Of a stretch of 64,000 nt of DNA, positions 43,042-53,100 are shown in pieces. Position 1 is the first letter of the stretch; each line of letters opens with the position of its first letter. The stretch comes from Curvibacter microcysteis. GTDB lineage: Bacteria > Pseudomonadota > Gammaproteobacteria > Burkholderiales > Burkholderiaceae_C. Under the pieces are notes generated by a model, which had not been told where the DNA came from, did not search any database, and saw nothing but the letters and a program-made list of their open reading frames with translations. The DNA lies in assembly GCF_028649435.1 (NCBI RefSeq), contig NZ_JAQSIN010000008.1; one strand, 5' to 3'. A program made the translations under genes and the position numbers.

Positions 43042-46000
43042 GGGCGATGGGGCTCGGTCGGGGACTGCGATTGTCGCGCGATCTCTTCGGCCAGGCGCTC
43101 GAACTGGAACTGCCGCGCCATCAGGCGCCAGGCCTCGACCCAGGCGGTGCAGGCGGGCTCGTGCCGTTCGATGTCGGCCAGGCCATTCATCACGCCCCGG
43201 TAATAGCCCAGGTTGACCGCCTCCAGCAGTGTTTTGAGGCGCGCCGCCGAGGGCCATTGGGGCTTGTTGGGGGCCTCGCTGCCGGGCAGGAATTCACGGG
43301 CCAAGGCCGGCACCTCGTCCGCGCCGGCGGACAAGGTGGCCGCGACGGTGGCCGAGCGCTCGGGCACGCGGGGCTCCGCGGCTTCAGCGCTGCCGCGCTG
43401 CCAGACCAGGCTCAGACGGCGCTCCAGCCAGTCCAGCAGCTCGGTGTGGCGCACGGGCTTGACCAGGAAGTCTTCGCTGGCAATGCCCACGTCGTTGTCC
43501 AGGCCCTTGTCAAAGGCATTGGCCGACACGATCGCCACCCGCGCCTCGGTGTGGCCGGCGGCACGCAGGCGGCGCACCGTCTCCCAGCCGTCGATGCCGG
43601 GCATGGCCAGGTCCATGAAGACGGCGTCGGGCTGGTAGCCGGCGGCCAGCAGGTCCAGCGCGTCGTGGCCGCTGGCGGCGGTGCGCAGTTCAAAGCCCAA
43701 GGGCTGCAGCAGCTGCACCAGCAGCTCGCGGTCGGGTTCCTCGTTGTCGACCACCAGCAGGCGCCGGCGCCGGCCTTCGTAGCCGCTGCGCGGCGCGTGC
43801 GCCGGGGCCTGGGCGCTGGGGCCGGCCACGGTGTGGGCGGGCACCTCGGGCAGGAACAGACGCACACGGAACACCGAGCCCTGGCCGGGGGTGCTGTCCA
43901 CCGTCAGCTCGCCGCCCATGAGGTCGGTCAGCATCTTGGCAATCGTCAGCCCCAGGCCAGCGCCGCCCGAGCCCGCGCTGGCGGTGTTGCCGCGTGCAAA
44001 GGGCTCGAAGATCTGCTGCAGCTCGGCGGCGCTCATGCCGGGGCCGGTGTCCTCGATTTCCAGCGTGGCCATTTCACGCTGGTGCCGCACCCGAAAACTC
44101 ACCTGCCCCCGGCTGGTGAACTTGATGGCATTGCCCAGCAGGTTGATCAGGATCTGGCGCAGGCGCTTTTCGTCGGCGCGCACGGCCTCGGGCAACTCGC
44201 CCCGGGCCTCGAACTGGAAGCGCAGACCCTTGGCTGCGGCCTGCAGGTCAAACAGGGCCGCCACGTCATTGACGCAGTCGGCAAAACGCATGGGCCGCAC
44301 TTCGAGGGTCATCTTGCCGGACTCGATGCGGGCGATGTCCAGCGTGCCCTCGATCAGGCCCAGCAGGTGCTCGCCGCCGCGCCGGATCACGTTCACCGCT
44401 TGCTTGCGGTGCGGTGGCACCCCCGCGTCTTCGCCCATCAGCTGGGCATAGCCCAGGATGCTGTTGAGCGGGGTGCGCAGCTCGTGGCTGATGGCGCTGA
44501 TGTAACGGCTCTTGGCCTGGTTGGCCTGGTCGGCCTGCTGGCGGGCCCGCTCGGCCACCTGTCGCGCGGTCTGCAAGGCCTCGTCGGTCTGGCGGTGCAG
44601 CTCGATCTCGCGCATCAGCAAACGGGTCTGGCGGTTCGACTCTTCCTGGGCCACCTGGCGGCTCTTGTGCGCCAGCACCAGCCACCAGGCCACGATGCCG
44701 GCGATCACCAGCATGGCCATGTAGGCCTTCAAAAAGCCCGAGCGCAGCGCGCCCTGGCCCAGGGACAGGCCGGGCACCAGCTCGCTCAAGGTGCGCAGCT
44801 CCTGGTGGTAGAGCAGGCCAAACACCGTGGCCAGCACCGGCACGATGATCAGGGCCAGCAGCAAGAAGTGGCTCAGCCCGGTGTCCAGGTAGGGCCAGAT
44901 GCCGCGCGGCAGCACCCAGCGCAGCGCCGAGGACCACTGCGTGGACAGGCTCGCGTGGGGCTTGCACAGGTCGCCGCAGCGCGCATCCAGGGTGCAGCAC
45001 AGCGAGCAGATCGGGCCCCGGTAGGCCGGGCAATGCGCCATGTCGGGGGATTCGTACTCGCGCTCGCAGATCACGCAGCGGCGCAGGCTGCTGCCCAGGT
45101 AGGCGCCGTTGCCGCTGGCCCCGTCGGGCACGGTGTCGGGCTCAGGCTGGCGCGCGATGTAGTAGCGCCCGCCCGTGGCCCAGGCCAGCAGCGGGGAAGT
45201 GACCAGGGCCGTGCCCAGCGCGATCAAGGCCGAAAACGCCTGCGCGGTCGGCCCGAACAGCCCCAGGTGGGACGAGATGGACAGGGCCGAGGCCAGGGCC
45301 ATGGCGCCCACCCCCACCGGGTTGATGTCGTACAGGTGGGCGCGCTTGAACTCGATGCCCGGCGGCGACAGGCCCAGCGGCTTGTTGATCACCAGGTCGG
45401 CCACCACCGTCATCATCCAGGCGATGGCGATGTTGGAGTACAGGCCCAGCACATCGCCCAGGGCCTCGAACACATTCATCTCCATCAGCATGAAGGCGAT
45501 CAAGGTGTTGAACACCACCCACACCACCCGCCCCGGGTGGCTGTGCGTGACGCGCGAGAAGAAGTTGGACCAGGCCAGCGAGCCTGCATAGGCATTGGTC
45601 ACATTGATCTTCAACTGGGACAGCACGACGAAGATGGCCGTGGCCGCCACCGCCCAGCCGTAGTTCGGAAACACGTACTCGTAGGCCGCCAGGTACATCT
45701 GGTTGGGGTCGACCGCGCGGTCTGGCGGCACCATGTGGGTGATGGCCAGGTAGGCCAGCGAGGCGCCGCCCAGCATCTTGGCCACCCCCACCAGCACCCA
45801 GCCCGGGCCGCCAGCCAGCACGCCAGCCCACCAGCGCCAGCGCCGTGCCGGGTCGGGCCGGGGCATGAAGCGCAGGTAGTCGGCCTGCTCGCCCATCTGG
45901 GTGATCAAGGCGATGCCCACCGTCGAGGCAGCACCAAACAAGTGCAAATCAAAGCCCACATGGCCACCCGATTCACCACCGTAGTGCGTGATGCCAGCAA

Positions 46001-46664
46001 ACGCACCAGGATCGCGCAGCAGCACAAAGGCATAGGGCACGACCAGCATCAACAGCCAAACAGGCTGGGTCCAGACCTGCAGGCGGCTGATCACCGACAC
46101 CCCATGGGTCACCAGCGGGATCACCACCAAAGCGCAAATCAGGTAGCCCCAGGAGGGTGGAATGCCCAGCGCCAGCTCCAGCGCGTAGGCCATGACGGCG
46201 GCCTCGAGCGCAAAAAAAATGAAGGTGAAGGACGCGTAGATCAGCGAGGTCAGGGTCGAGCCGATGTAGCCAAACCCAGCGCCCCGGGTCAGCAAATCCA
46301 TGTCCACCCCGTAGCGCGCGGCGTACACGCTGATGGGCAGCCCGGCCAGGAAGATCACCAGCCCGGTCGCCAAAATGGCCCAAAACGCGTTCAAAAACCC
46401 GTATTGCACCAGCAAGGTGGCGCCCACCGCCTCCAGGATCAGGAAGGACGCCGCGCCAAACGCGGTGTTGGCGACCCGGAACACCGACCAGCGCCGAAAA
46501 CGCTGCGGCGCAAAACGCAGGGCGTAATCCTCCAGGGTCTCGCTGGCCACCCAGCTGTTGTAGTCACGCCGGATCTTGACCACCTGCTGGGGCGCGGCCT
46601 CGGCGGGCGCGCCCACCCCGTCCCCTTCAGGGGCGGCGGCAACGATGGGGGGAATGGCCCTCAT
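43038..46664 (-). CDS. NCS1-type transporter fused to a histidine kinase and receiver domain
   Basis: A 1208-residue protein from the ATG at 46664 (GGAG upstream). Residues about 45-500 resemble a nucleobase/cytosine permease (NCS1 family) with about twelve hydrophobic segments. Residues 530-567 hold a Cys cluster (Cys530, 533, 545, 553, 556, 557, 563, 567) that could bind a metal. Two more membrane helices (about 598-620 and 645-665) lead to a coiled coil, a dimerisation domain with phosphoacceptor His727 (SHELRTP), an ATPase domain (NLLGNAIKF, DTGPGM, GAGLGLTIAK) and a receiver with Asp1018 (VFMDLAMPGIDGW). A short helical tail may be HPt-like. The layout recalls CbrA, where a transporter-like module acts as sensor. 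Confidence 0.9.
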   Translation of the reverse strand: MRAIPPIVAAAPEGDGVGAPAEAAPQQVVKIRRDYNSWVASETLEDYALRFAPQRFRRWSVFRVANTAFGAASFLILEAVGATLLVQYGFLNAFWAILATGLVIFLAGLPISVYAARYGVDMDLLTRGAGFGYIGSTLTSLIYASFTFIFFALEAAVMAYALELALGIPPSWGYLICALVVIPLVTHGVSVISRLQVWTQPVWLLMLVVPYAFVLLRDPGAFAGITHYGGESGGHVGFDLHLFGAASTVGIALITQMGEQADYLRFMPRPDPARRWRWWAGVLAGGPGWVLVGVAKMLGGASLAYLAITHMVPPDRAVDPNQMYLAAYEYVFPNYGWAVAATAIFVVLSQLKINVTNAYAGSLAWSNFFSRVTHSHPGRVVWVVFNTLIAFMLMEMNVFEALGDVLGLYSNIAIAWMMTVVADLVINKPLGLSPPGIEFKRAHLYDINPVGVGAMALASALSISSHLGLFGPTAQAFSALIALGTALVTSPLLAWATGGRYYIARQPEPDTVPDGASGNGAYLGSSLRRCVICEREYESPDMAHCPAYRGPICSLCCTLDARCGDLCKPHASLSTQWSSALRWVLPRGIWPYLDTGLSHFLLLALIIVPVLATVFGLLYHQELRTLSELVPGLSLGQGALRSGFLKAYMAMLVIAGIVAWWLVLAHKSRQVAQEESNRQTRLLMREIELHRQTDEALQTARQVAERARQQADQANQAKSRYISAISHELRTPLNSILGYAQLMGEDAGVPPHRKQAVNVIRRGGEHLLGLIEGTLDIARIESGKMTLEVRPMRFADCVNDVAALFDLQAAAKGLRFQFEARGELPEAVRADEKRLRQILINLLGNAIKFTSRGQVSFRVRHQREMATLEIEDTGPGMSAAELQQIFEPFARGNTASAGSGGAGLGLTIAKMLTDLMGGELTVDSTPGQGSVFRVRLFLPEVPAHTVAGPSAQAPAHAPRSGYEGRRRRLLVVDNEEPDRELLVQLLQPLGFELRTAASGHDALDLLAAGYQPDAVFMDLAMPGIDGWETVRRLRAAGHTEARVAIVSANAFDKGLDNDVGIASEDFLVKPVRHTELLDWLERRLSLVWQRGSAEAAEPRVPERSATVAATLSAGADEVPALAREFLPGSEAPNKPQWPSAARLKTLLEAVNLGYYRGVMNGLADIERHEPACTAWVEAWRLMARQFQFERLAEEIARQSQSPTEPHRP

Positions 46665-46819
46665 GGGTGGGGAGCTCCGTGGCGGCAAACAAACAGGGGC
46701 GCCCAGGTGGTGGCGCACGGCGCCACGGACACGGTGGCACCGCACCGCTTCGGTGCAGCATTCGTGCCAAAACGCGCCAGGGGCGCCACGATGCCCTGAA
46801 AAAGCCCAGTCTTTTTTGC

Positions 46820-46831
46820 GTTCCCGGGAAC
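46820..46831. promoter_or_regulatory. 12-bp palindrome in the divergent promoter region
   Basis: GTTCCCGGGAAC is a perfect palindrome. It lies in the 240-bp space between the divergent sensor-kinase gene and the small exported protein gene that heads the efflux region. It could be a binding site for the LuxR-type regulator or another dimeric protein. One copy only was seen. Confidence 0.3.
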
Positions 46832-46904
46832 TTGTGGGGGCTGACCGAACACAATAAGGGACTTCCCCTGTTACAAAACCCTTTTGGGACCTTGTCGACG
46901 CCCC

Positions 46905-47267
46905 ATGCGCTTGTTGCTCGCTTACCTGCTGTCCGTGCTGCTGCTGACCGCCGCCTTGTTTCAGGGTGAAGCGACCGCCGTGGTCTGGAGCGACGAGCCC
47001 GACACCCCGCTGATGGGCGACGTCCTGGCCGAAGCCTCGCCCTGCGAAGTGCTGACCGCCGAGCCCGATGTGCTGGAAGAAGCCCTTCGCGTCAGCATCC
47101 AGCTGTACCAACCCCCAGTCACCAACGACGACCGCACCGAGCTGTTCTGGAGCCCGGTCGCCGATCCTGAGCCCCCACGCGCCAGCGTGCCGGTGGCCGA
47201 AACCCACCCACTGCAGTCGCGGCCGGTCTGGCCCCAGCCCCTGCTGCGCCCACCGCGCCAAGCCTGA
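46905..47267 (+). CDS. Small exported protein of unknown function
   Basis: A 120-residue protein. The ATG at 46905 begins a clear signal peptide (MRLLLAYLLSVLLLTAALFQGEATA). The mature part is acidic at first (SDEPDTPLMGD, TAEPDVLEEALR) and Pro-rich at the end (PVWPQPLLRPPRQA), with one Cys. It lies 209 bp before the outer-membrane efflux gene on the same strand. In Cupriavidus a small exported protein, CzcI, also precedes czcC, but this one lacks obvious similarity or a His-rich metal site. I do not recognise its family. Confidence 0.6.
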   Translation: MRLLLAYLLSVLLLTAALFQGEATAVVWSDEPDTPLMGDVLAEASPCEVLTAEPDVLEEALRVSIQLYQPPVTNDDRTELFWSPVADPEPPRASVPVAETHPLQSRPVWPQPLLRPPRQA

Positions 47268-47476
47268 GCCGCCCTTGCGGCCCGCCCAGCCTGACCCCGT
47301 CCGGCTGCGCGTTCTCCCCACCTTGATCTGGATGTCCCCCCGCGGTTACAACCGCTTGCAAGGGCATCGGCCAACGCCTTGGCGCTGATGCGCCTCACCA
47401 CGCCCGCCACCGGCCTTGCGCCTGGCGTGCGGGCCTGCTCCCATTTTTTGTTTGCTGCCCCCAGGGCTGCCTCACC

Positions 47477-48874
47477 ATGACCTCACAAGCGAACGTCCTC
47501 CTCTTGGCGAACACCCGGCCCTCGCGCCTGGCCCCGACCTGGGCCTTGTCGCTGCTGACCGCCGCCTGCCTGGCCTGGAGCCTGCCGAGCCACGCCCAAA
47601 GCCCCAGCATGCCGGCCGCCCAGGCGCCCAGCGCTGACCTGCTGACCCTGCCCCAGGCCCCGACCGAGGCCCGCCCTGCCGCCGAGTCCGGCACGGGCGC
47701 GGCGCTGACGCTGGAGCAGCTGACCCGCACCGTGCTGGCCCACAACCCCGAGCTGCTGGCCGCCCAACGCGCCCGCAACACGGCCGCCGCCGGGGTGATC
47801 AGCGCTGGCGCCCTGCCCAACCCCAAGCTGGAATGGTCGGGCGGCCGCAACAACGCCCGGCTGGCCTCGGCCACACCGGGTCAGGTGCAAAGCTGGGCTT
47901 TGGCACAGCTGATTGAAAACCCCAGCCTGCGCAGCGCCCGCCAGGACGCCGCCCGCGCTGGCGAACGCAGCACGGCCGAGCAAATCGAGCAAACCCGCAA
48001 CGAGCTGATCAGCCAGGTCCACCTGCGCGCCTACGAGGCCTTGCTGCGCCGCGCCGAGGCCGCGGCGGCCCAAGAGTCGGTGCTGTTACTGGAGCAGGTG
48101 CGCGAGCGGGTGCGCCTGCGCGTGGACAGCGGCGAAGCGCCGCGCTACGAAATGATCAAGGCCGACGCTGAAATCATCAACGCCCGCCAGCGCCAGCAGA
48201 ACGCCTCGCTGCAAGCCGAACAGGCCCTGCTGACCCTGAACCGCCTGGCCGCCGGCCAACTGCCTGCCCGCTGGAGCCTGCAAGGCTCGCTGGACGACGA
48301 TCCTGGCCTGCCCGGCCTGGAAGAAACCCGCGTGCGCGCTGAGCAATTCAACCCCGAACTGCGCGCCCTGCAAGCCGAGGTCAACCGCGCCCAGGCCCGC
48401 CTGGCCGAGGCCAAGGCCAGCCGCCTGCCGGGCGTGGAGCTGCGCTACAGCCAGACGCGCGACCCCGAGATCCGCCAGCAGCAAGTCGGCGTGAGCATGC
48501 AGATTCCCTTGTTTGATCAGCGCACCGGCCCCACCGCCGAGGCCAGCTCTGAATTGGAGCGCCTGCAGGGCCGCCTGGACGGACGCCGCGCCGAGCTGCG
48601 CCAGCAGATCCTGCTGGCCTGGAAGTCGCTGGAAATCGCCCGCGTGCGCACCGAGGCCCTGAGCCTGGGCGCCGTGCGCGAAGCCGAAGCCGCGCTGCGC
48701 GTGGCCCAGGCCGCTTACCGCTTTGGCGAGCGCGGCATCCTCGACGTGCTGGACGCCCAGCGCCTGCTGCGCAGCGTGCGCGCCGACCTGCTGGAAGCAC
48801 GCTACCAGCAGCAGGCCGCCCGCATCGAGCTGGAGCTGCTGGCCGCTCGCCACGCCGAAAGCTACCGGCCCTGA
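47477..48874 (+). CDS. CzcC-like outer-membrane efflux protein (TolC family)
   Basis: A 465-residue outer-membrane channel subunit. The signal peptide ends near SLPSHAQS. Two OEP repeats follow, the first with LTLEQLTRTVLAHNPELLAAQRARNTAAAGVISAGALPNPKLEW, the second with FNPELRALQAEVNRAQARLAEAKASRLPGVEL. Repeated coiled-coil stretches form the periplasmic tunnel. It is the first of three efflux genes ending with the RND pump. The 209-bp space before it has an imperfect hairpin followed by TTTTTT (near 47420-47455), which might attenuate read-through. Confidence 0.88.
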   Translation: MTSQANVLLLANTRPSRLAPTWALSLLTAACLAWSLPSHAQSPSMPAAQAPSADLLTLPQAPTEARPAAESGTGAALTLEQLTRTVLAHNPELLAAQRARNTAAAGVISAGALPNPKLEWSGGRNNARLASATPGQVQSWALAQLIENPSLRSARQDAARAGERSTAEQIEQTRNELISQVHLRAYEALLRRAEAAAAQESVLLLEQVRERVRLRVDSGEAPRYEMIKADAEIINARQRQQNASLQAEQALLTLNRLAAGQLPARWSLQGSLDDDPGLPGLEETRVRAEQFNPELRALQAEVNRAQARLAEAKASRLPGVELRYSQTRDPEIRQQQVGVSMQIPLFDQRTGPTAEASSELERLQGRLDGRRAELRQQILLAWKSLEIARVRTEALSLGAVREAEAALRVAQAAYRFGERGILDVLDAQRLLRSVRADLLEARYQQQAARIELELLAARHAESYRP

Positions 48875-48936
48875 GCCGGGCCCCGTCCGGCCCCAAGCCC
48901 CCCTTTTTTTCACGCTAACCCCCAGCTGAACCCAAC

Positions 48937-50160
48937 ATGTCGAACACCACACCGTCCCTGAAGTCCACCGGCCCGCTGCGCGTGGCCCGTGCCACCGACC
49001 CCCGCCCCGCCATGCTGCGCCTGAGCCTGCTCTGCGCCGCTCTGGGCACGGCCTGGCTGCTGGTCGCCTGCGGCGCCAAGTCGGCCCCCGAAGCCGCCGC
49101 CCCGGCCCAGCGCCAAGACCCGATGGAAGTGAACGTCAAGGCCGAGATGGCCAAGAGCTTCCAGGTGCAAAAGCTGGCCCAGGCCGACCTGGCCCCCACG
49201 CAGGACATCGCGGGCCGCATCGAGGCCAATGACCGCCTGGTGACCCGCATCGGCGCCTCCGTCACCGGCCGCGTGACCGAGGTGCTGGCCGAGGTCGGCG
49301 ACCGGGTCAAGCCCGGCCAGGCCCTGGCCTATGTGGCCAGCCCCGAGCTGACCACCGCCCAACTGGGCTACCTGCGCGCCAACGCGGCCAGCCAACTGGC
49401 CGAGCGCGCGGTGGAGCGCGCACGCCAGCTGATCCAGGCCGACGTGATCGGCTCGGCCGAACTGCAACGCCGCGAATCGGAACTGTCGATTGCCCGCGCC
49501 GAGCTGCGCGCTGCCGGCGACCAGCTGCGCCTGATGGGCCTGGGCCAAGCCGCCATCGACAAGCTGCGCACCGACGGCACGCTGGCCCCGCAAACCGCCG
49601 TGCTGGCCACGCTGTCGGGCGTGGTGATCGAGCGCAAGGTCAGCTCAGGCCAGGTGGCCCAGCCGGGCGACCCGCTGTTCACCGTGGCCGACCTGGGCAA
49701 TGTCTGGGTGGTTGGCGGCCTGCCGGAACAATCGGCCCGCTCGGTGCAGCCGGGCCAGGGCGTGGAGATCGAGGTGCCTGCCCTGGGCACCAAGCGCCTG
49801 CAAGGCAAGATCGTGCAGGTGGGCGACACCGTGTCGCCCGAGACCCGCACCGTCTCCATCCGCACCCAGGTGGACAACGCCCAGCGCGAGCTCAAGCCGC
49901 AAATGCTGGCCACCATGCACATCGTGGGCGCCACCCAGCGCCAGCTGGCCCTGCCCAGCGCGGCGGTGGTGCGTGAAAACGACCGCGACCACGTCTACGT
50001 CAAGACCGGTGAAGGCCAGTACCGCCTGACCCCGGTGGAGCTGGGCGTCGCCAGCGGCGCACTGCGCCCGGTGATCAAGGGCTTGAGCGAAGGCACCGAA
50101 GTCGTGGTCGAGGGCGCTTTCCACCTGAACAACGAGCGCAAGCGCGCTGAACTGGAGTAA
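48937..50160 (+). CDS. CzcB-like RND efflux membrane-fusion protein
   Basis: A 407-residue periplasmic adaptor. A lipobox-like end of the signal (WLLVACG) suggests a lipoprotein. A second ATG at 49012, right before MLRLSLLCAAL, gives a better signal peptide and may be the true start. The lipoyl/barrel-hybrid words are TGRVTEVLAEVGDRVKPGQALAYV and LSGVVIERKVSSGQVAQPGDPLFTVADLGNVWV, typical of metal-efflux adaptors. It links the inner-membrane pump with the outer-membrane channel. No extra His-rich N-terminal metal domain as in some CzcB proteins is present. Confidence 0.88.
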   Translation: MSNTTPSLKSTGPLRVARATDPRPAMLRLSLLCAALGTAWLLVACGAKSAPEAAAPAQRQDPMEVNVKAEMAKSFQVQKLAQADLAPTQDIAGRIEANDRLVTRIGASVTGRVTEVLAEVGDRVKPGQALAYVASPELTTAQLGYLRANAASQLAERAVERARQLIQADVIGSAELQRRESELSIARAELRAAGDQLRLMGLGQAAIDKLRTDGTLAPQTAVLATLSGVVIERKVSSGQVAQPGDPLFTVADLGNVWVVGGLPEQSARSVQPGQGVEIEVPALGTKRLQGKIVQVGDTVSPETRTVSIRTQVDNAQRELKPQMLATMHIVGATQRQLALPSAAVVRENDRDHVYVKTGEGQYRLTPVELGVASGALRPVIKGLSEGTEVVVEGAFHLNNERKRAELE

Positions 50161-50164
50161 GGCC

Positions 50165-53100
50165 ATGATGGTTTCCATGATCCGTGCCGCGCTCAGTCAG
50201 CGGCTGGTGGTGGTCGTGCTGGCCCTGGTGCTGTGCGCCTTCGGCATGCGCGCCGCCATGCGTTTGTCGGTGGATGCCTTCCCCGACGTCACCAATGTGC
50301 AGGTGCAGGTGGCCACCGAAGCGCCGGGCCGCTCGCCCGAGGAGATTGAGCGCTTCGTCACCGTGCCCCTGGAGATCGCCATGACCGGCATGCCGGGCCT
50401 GGTCGAGATGCGCTCGCTCAACAAGAGCGGCCTGTCCATCATCACCCTGGTCTTCACCGACACCACCGACGTGTACTTTGCACGCCAGTTGGTGACGGAG
50501 CGCCTGATCGAGGTCACGCCGCGCATGCCGGCGGGCATCGTGCCGGTGTTGGGGCCGGTGTCCACCGGCCTGGGCGAGGTCTACCAGTACACCCTGGAGC
50601 GGCCCGACGACGGCCAGCGCGCCCTCACGCCCGAAGAACTGTCCGAGCGCCGCAGCGTGCAGGACTGGGTGGTGCGCCCGCTGCTGCGCTCCATCCCCGG
50701 CGTGGCTGAAATCAACTCGCAAGGCGGCTATGTGAAGCAGTACCAGGCCCTGGTCGACCCGGGCCGGCTGCGCCACTACAAGCTGTCGGTGCAGCAGGTG
50801 GTGCACGCGATTGCCAGCAACAACGCCAACGCCAGCGGCGGCATCTTGCCGCAGGTGACCGAGCAGTACCTGATCCGGGGCGTGGGCCTGATCCGCACGC
50901 TGGAGGACATCGGCAACATCGTGGTCAAGGAACAGGCCGGCGTGCCGGTCTATGTGCGCGACGTGGCCAAGGTCCAGCTGGGCAGCGAAGTGCGCCAAGG
51001 CGCCATCATCAAGGGCGGCTACACCGAAGGCGTGTCGGGCATTGTGCTGATGACGCGCGGCGGCAACGCCAAGCAGGTGGTGACGCGCGTGAAGGAGCGC
51101 GTGGACGAGATCAACCGCAAGGGCATGCTGCCCGACGGCCTGCAAATCGTGCCCTACTACGACCGGACCGACCTGGTGGACTCGGCCCTGTGGACCGTGG
51201 GCAAGGTGCTGATTGAAGGCATCTTCCTGGTGGTGGTGGTGCTGTTCGTCTTCCTGGGCGACGTGCGCTCCAGTCTGATCGTGGTGGCCACGCTGGTGAT
51301 CGCTCCGCTGACCACCTTCATCCTGATGAACCGCTACGGCATCTCGGCCAACCTGATGTCCTTGGGCGGGCTGGCGATTGCCATCGGCCTGATGGTGGAC
51401 GCCACCGTGGTGGTGGTGGAGAACGTGTACCACAAGCTCGGCCAGGCCGGCCCCAGCATGGGCGCGCGGGTGCGCACCATCCTGGACGCCACGGCCGAGG
51501 TGGCCACGCCCACGGTGTTTGGCATCGCCATCATCATCTTGGTGTTCCTGCCGCTGATGACGCTGCAAGGCATCGAGGGCAAGATGTTCGCGCCGCTGGC
51601 CCTGACCATTGTCATGGCCCTGGCCGTGTCGCTGGCGGTGTCGCTGATCCTGTCGCCGGTGCTGTGCGCCTACTTCCTCAAGGGCGGCTCGGACCATGAC
51701 ACGCGTTTGATCGCCTTCCTGAAGCGCCACTACCTGCGCCTGCTGGACGGCGCCACGCTGCGCCACAAGCTGACGCTGGGCGTGTCGGTCGGCCTGCTGC
51801 TGGGCTCGATCGCGCTGTTCCCGCTGCTGGGCAAGTCCTTCATGCCCACCATGAAGGAAGGCGCGCTGACGCCGCAGATCAACCGCGTGCCCAGCATCTC
51901 GCTGGACGAGTCGATCCGCATGGAAATGGCGGCCATGAAGACCATCTCCGAGGTGCCGGGCGTGCGCATGGTGGTGTCCAAGCTGGGCCGGGGCGAGTCG
52001 CCCGCCGACCCCGCCGGCCCCAACGAGTCCGACCCCATCGTGCTGCTGGACCCCAAGTCCGAGCGCAGCCAGGACGAGATCGACGAGGACATCCGCCAGC
52101 GCCTGTCCACCATCCCCGGTGTGCAGATCGTGCTGTCGCAACCCATCTCCGAGCGGGTCGACGAGATGGTGACCGGCGTGCGTTCGCAGCTGGCGATCAA
52201 GGTGTTTGGCGATGAGCTGGGCGAACTCAAGCGCGTGTCCGAGCAGGTGGCGCGCATCTTGAAGAGCGTCAGCGGCAGCCGCGACATCCGCATCGAGCGC
52301 CTGTCCGGCCAGCAGGCCCTGACGGTGGACATCGACCGCAAGGCCATTGCGCGCCACGGCCTGAACGTGGCCGACGTGCAAGGCCTGATCGAGACCGCCA
52401 TCGGCGGCCAGGACGTGACCACGCTCTACGAAGGCGAGCGCCGCTACAGCGTGGTGGTGCGCTTCCCGGCCCATGTGCGCCAGTCGGCCGAGGCCATTGG
52501 CAACACCTTGCTGACCACGCCCGACGGCGCCCAGGTGCCGCTGTACACCCTGGCCCGCATCGAGCTCGTGGACGGCCCCGCGCAGATCAGCCGTGAAAGC
52601 GGCAAGCGCCGCGTGGTGGTGGGGGCCAACGTGGAAGGCCGCGACCTGGCGGGCTTTGTGACCGAGGTGCAGCAGCGCATCGACCGCGAAGTGCAGTTGC
52701 CCGAAGGCTATTACTTCAAGTACGGCGGCCAGTTCGAGAACATGGAGCGCGCCATGGGCACGCTGTCGGTGATCGTGCCCCTGACCATCGTGGCCATCTT
52801 CTTCCTGCTGTTCCTGCTGTTCAACTCGGTGCGCCTGGCCAGCTTGATCATCCTGGTGCTGCCCTTTGCGTCGGTGGGCGGCCTGGTCGGTCTGTTCGTC
52901 ACGGGTGAGTACCTGAGCGTGCCGGCTTCGGTGGGCTTCATTGCGCTATGGGGCATTGCGGTGCTCAACGGCGTGGTGTTGGTGACCAGCATCCGCCGCC
53001 TGCGCAACGACGGCATGGAGGTCGCCGCCGCCGTGCGTGAAGGCTGCGTGCAGCGCTTCCGCCCGGTGATGATGACCGCCACCGTGGCCTTGCTGGGCCT

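Noticed and set aside
43047..46799. A 1250-codon open frame antisense to the sensor kinase gene
   Set aside because: It is a by-product of high GC and codon bias on the opposite strand. Its translation is low-complexity (Gly, Gln, His, Arg-rich) without domains, while the minus frame encodes clear kinase motifs.
47420..47455. Hairpin plus TTTTTT before the outer-membrane efflux gene, considered as an attenuator or riboswitch terminator
   Set aside because: The stem is imperfect and the T-run is separated from it by several bases; no conserved riboswitch core was recognised.
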